NCBI GenBank assembly: GCA_963513935.1
Contig: OY740767.1
Location: 83,936,060-84,000,059, forward strand
Direction of reading: 5' to 3'
DNA: 64,000 nt
Source: Aphrophora alni
Lineage: Eukaryota; Arthropoda; Insecta; Hemiptera; Aphrophoridae
Below are positions 1-10,700 of the stretch, in pieces. The notes below the pieces were generated by a model. The model was not told the origin of the DNA. It saw nothing but the letters and a program-made list of their open reading frames with translations, and made no database searches. A program made the translations under genes and the position numbers. How positions within the stretch are numbered: position 1 is the stretch's first letter; each line of letters opens with the position of its first letter.

Positions 1-3000
1 TTTGGTACACATTTGTCCAAAGGTAGTTTAAATTTTATTAATGTTAGTCTTAAGGGCTGGTGATCTATTTACTTCTAAAAATCTGTTAATAATTTATTAT
101 TATTGGTCAATGATATAGCATAATTATTACATTTGATTAATTTGTATCATTTATTATTAATAAGTCAGAATGGTGGAAATAGTTTTAAACATCAGTCTAG
201 CAGTTAACACTAATTATTATCGGACTCTTCTGACTCCCTTATTCAAATATTAAGCGGGTCAGCGGACCCCTATAATCCCCGATTTCGCTAATTCTGCTTG
301 AAATAAACTTTTTCACCCTCACAATGTTTTCTCTCCTGTCCTTACGCTATTCGGCCTAAAGTGTAAGTATTCCATGTGACCCCCACCCACAAATTATATC
401 TTAATAGTTTTTGTCACTCTGTCTACTTGTTCCTGTGATAATGCTGAAGGAAACTGATAAAGTGAGACAAACTGATAAACACCAAACAAACTTTATTATG
501 TAATGGTCTAAAAATATTTGTGGAAATTCAAAAATTCGAGAACCATTAAAAAATTCGATTTTCAAACTTTATTATCATCACGTTACTTTGTTTGTTCTGC
601 AGTTAAAAAGTAAACATTTTTATAATTAGAACGGTTTATTTTTCACGTTATTTGTTCTAAATAGCTCATTCATACAATAATTGAAAACAACTTGCGAATG
701 TTTAATTAGAACAAACTTTGTTGGTTAATCAAGCATGCCACAACACAGAACTGCACAAACAACTGCTGATAATCACGCTAGCTGCACAGGTGTTTTGTAG
801 CTTGACTACACATTAAACATCTTTTAATCAGTGATTTATTATTAGCCTACTGTGATGGTATGAAATGCACATATTTAGATACACTTGCATTATGCCCCAC
901 CATTAATCTAATTAAGATAAGACAAATTAGCTCAATGTAAAAGTTCATAAATTTTAAAATTATAAAAAGTGAGTAATTTATATTATAGTGTATATATACG
1001 TATATATTATAGTGTATATATATTATTCTTTCTATAAGTTTAAAAAGAAGGTTTAGGGGTTAGTTTCCCCAATGCTTTTTTAAAATATATTTTCGTAACA
1101 TAATATGTTACAAACACCCATCTCTTCAATTATGTTTCAAATTTTAACAGCCATCTTTATTACACCACCTTTAAGGTCAATTACAAATTGTATATAGTGG
1201 GTTTTGTAACACTTCATATAGCATTGTTTTGTCTTATATTTAAATATAGCACAAGGAAAATAGTTTAAGAGATATAGTTATAGTCATTTTATTAATACCA
1301 AATGAGATATTGAAAAAATGTTTGTAATATTATTTTGAAAATTCTAACATCGGATATATCCGCATTTCAAAGTTTATGAATGACTTTTAAATTAAAAAGA
1401 AAACTTTTTTCTTTCGTTTCAGACATATCTTAAACAAAATTGGTAAAATCGGAAAATTTCCAGAAAACCAGATGACAGCAAAAACCTTCTAAAGCAAAAA
1501 CACCTTGACAACTTGCATACCGTTGTCACTAAACTCTTTCTTCTATGGTGAGTTGTTCACTAAAAATAGAAGTTTTAAAATATTTACTTTAATACTAAAA
1601 ATTAAAAAAAAAAGTATGGAAAATCTTTGAGAATTTTTCTAGTAGAAGAAACAACAAAAATATCAAATATTCAGAATTACAGAAAGCTTAATTGTTGTCT
1701 ACGTTGGAAATGGAAATATGTTCTTGAAGGACTCCAACAGTTCCACTCGACAAGAAGATTCAATATTCATTTCTCAAGAAAATACAACTTGACTTGTGTT
1801 TGTTTTGTGTAATATTTAGATACTGTTTCCTATCTTGCGAATAGTGTCGTAATAAATTTAAAGATTTACAAATATGTTTATTAACATTGTATAAAATGAA
1901 ATATTTATATTTAAAAATAGCTACTTAACAAAAAATCTATTTTAACTGCTTTGGTACAACTCAAAGATAACATTGTATTTTATTCAGTCTTTACCTCAAA
2001 TACACTTCTTCGGCTTTTGTTAAATTAGTAGATATAAAAATAAGTCGAATATAGTGAATGTCAACTAATTTCAGTCGTGTAGTAAAAGTAAGTAAATGCT
2101 CCCCGAAATTGGCCGATTGTATTTGGTAAAACCACTGCGTTGTTAGTCGGATTTATTAGATTATTACGATATGCGTTATTTTATAAATATTGGTAATTGT
2201 AATGTTTTCAAATTTTATCTAGAGTAAGCCTAGTGAGTTGTGACGACGAATTTTGTTAGAAATAGAACCTACCCCCACCCATCAACCGCCCCTAAGAAAT
2301 AAATACAGAAAAGTGAAAATGGAGTACATACGTAAGTATGAAATGTTTACAAAAATAAACTAATACAAATTTTGAGTCTCTTGTTTCATATATATTATAT
2401 AGTTACTTTATTTATTTTAATTATTCAAAATTTCAACAATCCAGTGCAAAGACTGTGAACAAATGAATATTTAAAATTATAGAGCCATCAGCAGTTCTTG
2501 AACATACTTCAGTTTAGTTACTAAAGTTTCTAATTTGTTTAAAATTTTAATTTATGAATTTATATTTTTGTGTTCCACGAATATAAATATGATTGTTTCT
2601 ACATCAACAAAATTTCGATAGTATGCCTCTACAATTTCATCTTTTGAATTTCAGATTGCGAAAATAATTAACTTTTTCTAAAAAAAACTTCTAATAAAAT
2701 CATATTAAACATAATTCATCAACTAATTAATAGCAGGAACCTTAAAACATCTACTCTTCTTCATAAATCATTTTAAAAAATTATAAATTCATGATTTCTT
2801 TTTTTTTAAGTGTTTGTTTTCGCCACACACCCACACACACAGCATTACATTAACATGTTAATTTTGTTATTCTTTGGATAGTTTTGTACCAACTCCTCCT
2901 GATAATCTAATATTCCCATCTTATAAGATACTAACAAGTTAAGCTTTACAACCCATGCATTACTAACAGCTTAGATAGTTTGAGTAAAACAGTTGTATCA

Positions 3001-3439
3001 TGCAACTTCCTTATGGAGTAATTACAATACAGTATATCTTACATAAAACTTGTAACTTTGATTATGTCGAATCCGGTCATGCAATCTTATGTACTGATAA
3101 TCTGAGGTGTGAATTTCATTTAGACTTATTCGTAGTTGGAAAATTACTATACTCAATAACAGAATGAGTTGAAATGGTAGCAGTCAAGAAGGTGGAGGAA
3201 AGATGGTATCGGACGATAAGAATGAAGAAACGTATTAATATTTACAAAAGTATTAGACTTACACCAAGAAGGATGGTTAAGGGGTTATATATTATCATAT
3301 ACAGTAAATGGGAATTGAGAGGAACATAATAATGAAGTATCTTTGTCACTGTCCATCAGTTTGGGATGCTGTGTAACTACACCGGAAGATGATGCTTTTT
3401 TCATAACTAAAATATGTAAACAGCCATATGTGATTATTT
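1..3439. other. Non-coding AT-rich stretch
   Basis: I see no supported gene. The only open frame over 60 codons (1627..1812) has no recognisable domain and sits in AT-rich DNA. Present are TA-rich patches near 990-1025 containing a repeated ATTATAGTGTATATATA word, and a short CA-rich tract near 2826-2841. It lies downstream of the calaxin gene. Confidence 0.6.
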
Positions 3440-4150
3440 TTAATGGAGGATGAATTCAGTTTGCCTATTTCAACGACGGAAGAAAAATTATCTTCATTTT
3501 CATACGCATCAGATTAATTATGCCAATTTCCACAGGTTGAAGATGCAATTTACTTAGCCTATATCCATTAGCTGAGGAAGAAATAAAATTACATATGACT
3601 ATTTTCACAGGATAATAATTATGCGATTAGCCTATTATGCCTATCTCCACAAGTTGATGATGCACTTCACCTGTTTTACCTCCATGTGGGGATACATCTC
3701 TTCTTCGAGCCAAATTTACATATCTATATTTCCACTGTTGGTGACGCTTTTTGCCTACTTCCATGGACTCAGAAGGAGGTGCTTAGAACTATATCCACAG
3801 GTTGATGATCATTTTGTCTATTTCCATAGGCCCACGAGGAGGTATGTCTGCTTTGGTACAGAAATAGATATGCCTATTTCCACAGGTTTATATGTTGCAG
3901 TTAGCCTATTTTCACAGGCCGAGGAGGAGGAGGTACATTATGGCTTATGATACAGAATGAGTATTAGGCCTATGATTATTTATGCCTATTTTCACAGGTT
4001 GATGATAAATTTTGCCTATTTCCAAGAGCTATGGAGAAGTTATGTCTGTTTGCCTGGGATTAGATATGTCTATTTGCAACAGATTTATTACAAGGTATAT
4101 TTGCACAAACCGAGGATGCAATTTTCCTATTGCCACAGAAAAGGATGAGG
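3440..4150 (+). repeat. Degenerate minisatellite with core TATGCCTATTTCCACAGG
   Basis: At least a dozen diverged copies of a unit whose core reads GCCTATTTCCACAGGTTGATG, spaced irregularly at roughly 30-60 bp. Clear copies have their CACAG at about 3531, 3606, 3796, 3881, 3912, 3993 and 4134. The open frames at 3621..3950, 3957..4148 and 4012..4227 come from this repetition and are not convincing genes. The core resembles a 3' splice-site consensus (pyrimidine-rich then CAG|G). Confidence 0.8.
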
Positions 4151-4428
4151 TATCAATTACTATATTTAATCACCTTACTTCTCAGCTTTCCATCTATTTA
4201 CCTTACGAGACTATTTCATCTGCTTAGTCAATTTCATTTTGAAACTGGCAATTAATTGCCTCATCATTGGGTAAGCTATATTTTATATTATTTTCAAATA
4301 AAATTAACATAAACCCAAAATTCGTTAGTTTCTCAATAAACTTTTCTGGATCAGGATCTACCAATAGAGTAAATCATGGTACAAAGCTCATAAGTTTTAC
4401 TGTGAGAAGCGACGCTGCTCAAACAGAA

Positions 4429-4580
4429 GATGATGATTGCCTTCGGAGACGGGAACATGGAGTAATAGAAACATGCTGGGCCATGAAAGGCGATGGTCCT
4501 CTTCGGAGACGAGGATATGGTGTAATAAAAAGACGCCGGGCCATGAAAGATAATCCCCCTTTTCAGAGACGGAATGAAAT
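4429..4580 (+). repeat. 60-bp minisatellite, two and a half copies
   Basis: CTTCGGAGACG starts at 4441 and 4501, and a variant TTTCAGAGACGG at 4561, exactly 60 bp apart. The units also share GGGCCATGAAAG and ATGG(A/T)GTAATA. Because 60 is a multiple of three, the repeats keep a frame open (4267..4584) with an Arg-rich 20-residue period. I see no other sign that it is coding. GC content is clearly above the surroundings. Confidence 0.8.
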
Positions 4581-6055
4581 ATAAAGAAAGTGTTGATGAG
4601 AATGGTGTTCCTCAGAAATTTTAATATTATCAAATAGTTTTAATGTAAGTATAATGAATACGAATTACCTCTCTAAGTCAATCTGTGAAGTCTTCAGAAA
4701 TTAGGACTAAGAGAAACTATGCCCATACTGCTATGCCAATATTCGGATAAAATATTTGTTTTCGACGCCGATATAATTTCAAAGACAACGATTATTAAAA
4801 TGTTAGCGATATCGGATCAAGAGGATGACGTTGACACTTTCAGATTAAAGAAACGTAATGGAAATTAATTAGAAATGCAAAGAGGTTTGAATCGGAAAAG
4901 GTTTTTACTAACCCTTTAAAACATTATAATAAAAATTAGTGGCTTTTAAGTTTGTAAAATACTTCATATCTTAAAAAAGAGTCAGAATTAATGCATATTT
5001 GTCATTATTTTATATAATTTTAATTTTAATTTGGAAATATGTCTTATAAACCTGAGATTCAGGATTCTATATTTGTATATAAGTAACGAATCACTTCGAC
5101 AGTCTATTACAAATAAAATTATAATATTTGTTTTCCTTGTCACTTCTCAAAATGTCCTTTAAGAAATTTAAATTCATAAAACTAGTAGTATATTTTTCTA
5201 AAATTATTGATAATCCGCTCTTCTAATGATCAACTTTTACAAAACTCTCACAATTAAACATGTATTCATTATAAGTAATTATTTTTTTTATAAAAGTATT
5301 GTGTTCATATAATATTATTTATTAGAGAAAGTAATACATCCTCACAAGTCGACCTTATTCTAAATTTATGTTATGAATGAAGTTTCATTGAATTTATTTA
5401 CATTTTTATAGCCTATTTTTCTGCAATTTGTGTTGAACTTTGAACTACTGAACAAAAGTAATACTATTAGAAATACAACAGAACTACATATGGAATGGTT
5501 CATTAATTTAGGTTAATATCTTACATTATCCTTGTTTTTTTATAAACTAGAACCGTGAAGGTTTTTAACCGTCCGTTCCTACAAATATAACGTAGCATTT
5601 TGTATTTCAATTATTTGTTTAAAAATCTATCTTCTCACTCCATTATTTTAATACCATTTTCTTTTATTTAGTAACTTAGTAAAAAACTGTATAGACGGTT
5701 TAAGAATAAAAGTTATTTATTAAGAAATTTGTATTATTCTAGAGAATTAGTAGAAATTTTAGCAACGAATTACGAGTTCATTCATTAAAAGTTTGACACC
5801 CGATACTAAGAAATGTCCAAAGATACTACTCATTGGAATAATTTGACCCTATTTTTTGCTCAATTTATGTATAAGAAATTCACTAAAAGTTTCAATAATA
5901 TATCGAATATTTCCAGTTGAATTTTAAACATGTTACCTTAAGTTTTACAATTTGTTTAATATATATTAATGAACGGTAGAAGAATTTCAAAATTGTAGGA
6001 ATTTGAAAAGTTTTTAGTAGTTTCTTCTCGTTTAAAATCTGCATGAGCTTTAACA

Positions 6056-6057
<2 letters not shown>

Positions 6058-6105
<48 letters not shown>
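6058..6105. repeat. (AT)n microsatellite
   Basis: An uninterrupted run of about 24 AT dinucleotides. Confidence 0.97.
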
Positions 6106-6107
<2 letters not shown>

Positions 6108-6738
6108 CTGTTTCGCTATCTTCTTGTATATCTTTTATTTTAATGTATACAAATAATTATCGAGGTCGGTACCTGAGCGGATACATAAAAACCCTGAAAA
6201 AAATCTCCGTAATAAGACATCAGAATTTCAGTTCGTAGACGATTAACTCTGACAGCTCTTTCACTTCAACTCTAGGCATTATTGTGATTTTTTTTGTATG
6301 TACTTTACGCTTGGTGCCTCTAATTGAGGTGAAACGGTTGTACCAGTTAATAAAAAAAATAACTAAATACTTTAATGGAATGGTATGACAAATATTTCAA
6401 CGTTTTTATGTATCGTTACAATTCAATCTACTAAACGTTACGTACACACGCAAGTATGTAGAACGAATAATATGTCTATTATATCTAAACAACCGTTCAC
6501 AAGATTGACGAAAGGAATCAACACAGTAATTAACAACCTGTCCCTAATTTATTGCCACCTTGTTTATCCAGATTTGTTCTCTCCATTCGCAAGGAATTCA
6601 TTTTTAGACAACTCATTTTATCAGATGAAGACATAAAAAGCAGCACATACAAATTGTCCAGACAGCTGGGTGAAACTTAAAAAAAAATTAAATTAACTTT
6701 TATAGTAAATACTTATAACTAATTAGGGCGTAACTAAT

Positions 6739-6786
6739 ATAATTATTCATATATAACTTCTATGGCCAGTATATATGAATAATTAT
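6739..6786. other. Perfect 17-bp inverted repeat (hairpin)
   Basis: ATAATTATTCATATATA at 6739-6755 is exactly mirrored by TATATATGAATAATTAT at 6770-6786 around a 14-nt loop (acttctatggccag). The loop is more GC-rich than the arms. No flanking element was identified. Confidence 0.85.
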
Positions 6787-7470
6787 TGTCAGCGAAAGCG
6801 ACAAGACTATAAAGTAGATATACCAACACTTCCTGTTAGAAAGATAACTAACATATGAGTAACCCTATAACACGAAATTTAGACCAGTTAGTACGATTAT
6901 CGAAAAGATAATCTGATGATATTTTTAGAAGAATCGCTAGTTAAACTTATAAATTGGTTCTTAATACTATTTAGTTGGTTTTTGTCTAACTTTGCTTTTT
7001 CTATACATTAGGCAAAGGTTAGTACAAAAGCTCATTTTAAACAGTTTTAAAATCAACATCCAACGATGATCATTATGACCTTTGTACAAAAAAAAAATTG
7101 TGTCCTAAAAATGATGGTAATATACCCTAAAAATCTAGACAAAAACATAAATAATACAACAAATAAAACAGATTGTAGAACAAAATAAGACTGTTGTCTG
7201 GATTTTTAGTTATTTTAATAAAGACATTGTAACTAATAGGTTCACTATGATCACACTGTAAGGAAAGTTGATTTGTGGTAACAAAAAATAAATAAAAAGT
7301 AAGAAGTGTTATTATAACGCGCAATGTGAAAGACATCTTATACGTTAAAAAAATCTTTTAATACACTTATATTTATACTATTTTTTTAATTAGTTAAATT
7401 ATTTCATTTCTATCTACGGATGGACGCTGACAGAGGATATAATCTGTATTATTCTAGAGAAGGAAATTAT

Positions 7471-7476
7471 TTTATT
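7471..7476 (-). promoter_or_regulatory. Putative poly(A) signal of calaxin
   Basis: AATAAA on the minus strand (tttatt on plus) about 56 nt past the calaxin stop. It is the first canonical hexamer downstream, so a very short 3' UTR is likely. Such hexamers are common by chance in AT-rich DNA. Confidence 0.45.
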
Positions 7477-7531
7477 AATTTAATCATGTAACATTATTTA
7501 ATTGAGCATTAGGAACTAGAACTAAATACTA

Positions 7532-7754
7532 TTAACATTGAAGTGTAGAGAGAAACGTTTGGCACGCTCCATCGGCAGGAAGACATTGTCCAAATGCTTC
7601 GAGTAATAACGGTTCGTCCGTTACCGCAGCTTTAAAGTCATGGAATGATACTTTACCATCGCGGTCGTAGTCCATCTTCCTCAATGCCAACTCTACCAGA
7701 TCTTTAACTCCTTCGTCAGGGTCTTCGTCCTGAGGGTGTTTTACCAAACTGTTC
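7532..7754 (-). CDS. EFCAB1: Calaxin coding exon 4 (EF-hand 3 and C-terminus)
   Basis: The acceptor is ATATTTTTCTTTTAG; the first base completes Arg216. It then encodes 73 residues and a stop. [15 protein letters not shown] is the strongly conserved calaxin linker after EF-hand 2. The EF-hand 3 loop (244-255, [12 protein letters not shown]) has all early ligands but Asp rather than Glu at position 12, which usually changes affinity or favours magnesium. [11 protein letters not shown] is the conserved C-terminal helix. The last dozen residues diverge from vertebrates and end in Cys. The reading frame continues upstream into the intron (to 7804), but the calaxin similarity stops exactly at the acceptor. 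Confidence 0.95.
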
Positions 7755-10700
7755 CTAAAAGAAAAATATGTGTCAGCGTACAAGGAATGAATTAAGTAGT
7801 ACAAATTGAATGTGATCTCAGTAGTTAAATATTATGAAACAATTTATTTACAATTAAAACATTGTTGATATTGTATGATTCTGTTTAAAGCTACCGACAG
7901 GCTAAAATATGTGCACCATGGAAATCTTACACTTCGAATATCACTTACTTTTTTGGTTAGATCCACTTTTTTTCCACCTGACCACAAAACCCGAAAATCG
8001 ATCTGGATATAACCATGACGATTTAACACACATTAAACTGTCGGGAAGGACATCTCTACGAGCATGATAGTTGAAATATCCGGTAGTATATGAAGCGCTT
8101 AGGTTATACTAAAATTTATTGAACCTAGACAGCACGAAAATAAAATTTAAAATGGCAATCACAAATTCAAATTTGATGTTTTTTACCTTATTTCGATAAA
8201 ATATAGCTTCCTAATGTATTTAGTGTTGTTCATTCAGAACTTTAAAATTAGTTTTTATTACCTTTAGTACATTAAAGGATATTAGGTGATAAAATAGGGT
8301 AAATAGAAAAATAATTAGTAAGTTAACGAAATTTGACACTCAGTTGATAAAAAAAAATTACTTTTAAAACAACCGAGTCACCCGATCTAGAGAGTGCGCA
8401 GAAGGGGGGGGGGGTGAACAAGTTAGAGCTTTATTTCATTAATTTACCCGTAATAATAGCTTTTACATATCGAAAAAACAATTGATTAATAGAAAATATA
8501 TCAATATAGCTTGTACAGATCTATTACACAGTAGTTTTATTTACGTTTATCTGAGTAAAATCTATAATTTTATGTGCGTAACTTAAACAAAAATGTCTTC
8601 TCTTTCGAATATGTCCGTATCCGCTGGAAGATTACTGTGGTTTCTATTTTCAAAGTAGTAAACAACATATTGATTAATCTAGAATTTTGATAAATGAAGC
8701 AAATCTTTAAAAATTGTGCCAATGGCAGATTTTAAAACTCATAACATGATCCTTTTCTAAAAACTAAGGATATAATATCTATTGCTACCAGGATTATTGT
8801 TAATACTATGATGAACTGTTATTTAGCAAAAACTGGTAGAGAAGCGAGTTTCAAGGAAAAGGTGGGTAAAATGTTTAAAGATGTGAAATACAAGAGATCT
8901 AATAGAACAAATTCCATATAAATATATGATAAAATGTTCTCGGGTGGTAATTTACATTCTAACTTGTGACCTATATATACTGTCTTTTTAAACTAAATGA
9001 AATGTGAAAAACTGTAAAATCTGCTTTATATGAAGAAATTTAAAGTTCCAAAATGAACACAACGTGATTATTAATATTGATTTATTTGTAATTGAAGGAG
9101 GTTTTTTATTCCATACAGCAAAATGGAATAAGCAGTGTAAAACGTACACAGAAATCTGAAACTTTTGTTAAAAATATTATTCTTCAACTGTAATAGTTTT
9201 TTACAATTATTATGGTAATTCTGAAAGCACAAAAATATCGAAATGAAGCCTGCATTTCCAAAAGGATGTAAGTGCCAAAATGGACGAAATTACTTTTTCT
9301 GTGTAATCGGGTTGTAAGTGCCACGAAATATCAGTTTTCAAAGTATTACAGCGGTGCTGGCGCTCCTTGTGGGCCAAATGTGAACTTTTGTTGTTGTGCA
9401 AGTCAAAAGGGTGTATGTCCCTTGGTGCAACAGTTTGAGATCACTCAGTGTAGGTGAGCGGTACGCTACTTGACTTGCATAGCTGTTTGCGCTGTATAAT
9501 TTTAACAGTTTATTTCAGTTAAAATATAATATTAAATAGTTTTTTATGAGATGGAGGTACGGTATGTATCGTTCATTTTTGGAGAAACATTCCGAAGAGT
9601 TTCATTTTGGGAACCCCCCAATCACTAGGCAGTGGTACAATGAAATTTTGTTGACGAAGTTCAATTTATCTTTTCATAGACCAAGGGTAGATACTTGTTC
9701 GACTTGTGACCAACTGCATATTAAAGTACAATCTGGCGTATTGGCTGCAAAAGTAGAGCAAGAACTACACCACAGACGCGCCGAAGCTATTACTAATGCA
9801 ATGACAAAGATTCAGATGCTCAGGTACTATCGTTTTACCTGCAACAGCAGATGTATCTTCCTCAGTTAACACATACTGAGATGTATTATTCACAACAACT
9901 AGCATGTTGCAATTTAGGGATTCATGACTCTACAGTAGATAAGGGTTTTATGTTCTTGTGGTCGGAAAACTATGGTGGTCGGGGGTCCTTGGAAATCTCT
10001 TCTTGCCTTTATCAATACCTAACTACTCAATGTAGAACTAACAAAAGAAAACTGGTAGTATGGTCAGACAATTGCGGTGGTCAAAACAAAAACCAATACA
10101 TGATCACCATGTAGCCTACCTAGTTTTAATAGCTACTAGTAAGTTTGATGAAATCATTCACAAGTTCCCTATCAAAGGCCATACTTTTTTGACTTGTGAT
10201 AGGGACTTTTCTTTGATAGAAAACATAGAAGAAAATGGAATCCTAACACTATTATGGATTTGGTTCAAATCATAACAAGTGATGCTCAGAAAATCCGTTT
10301 TACTGCACTGTGGTAATAGAGTTCTACAATTTCAAAGAGATCTCGCACAAGTTTCTGGATCCCAAGAAGCTAGGAATTTCTAAAGCCTCGCAGCTCCGTT
10401 TGACAGTTGCAGACTTTGGTGGTGTGATGGTAGCAAAAGGGGGATCAGAAGCAGCTGGCTGGATTGACCCAATAAAAGTCATTAAGAGTGGAGTGAGTAT
10501 TGATAATTTTAAGAGTCTGCCGCTTCCTTTAATGAGAACAAAGTGGGGAATCCCACAAAAGTAAAGGGAAGACATCATCAAGATGATCCCTTACCTAAAG
10601 CCGGAATCACGTGGGTACTTCGAGGAGTTATTGGCAGAAACACCACCTCTACAGACTTCGGAGAATAATACAGATCTCTAAACAAGAGTTGCATAGTGGA

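Larger units (their letters stand above)
4650..7470. other. Non-coding AT-rich stretch
   Basis: No gene, RNA or transposon could be supported. It contains the (AT)n tract at 6058-6105 and the hairpin at 6739-6786, listed separately. The open frame 6385..6636 has no recognisable motif. Confidence 0.6.

Noticed and set aside
3621..4227. Open frames of 109, 63 and 71 codons on plus
   Set aside because: They are produced by the minisatellite unit in different frames and have no domain.
10324..10581. 85-codon minus-strand frame
   Set aside because: Shadow of the CGGQN transposase pseudogene, which is on plus.
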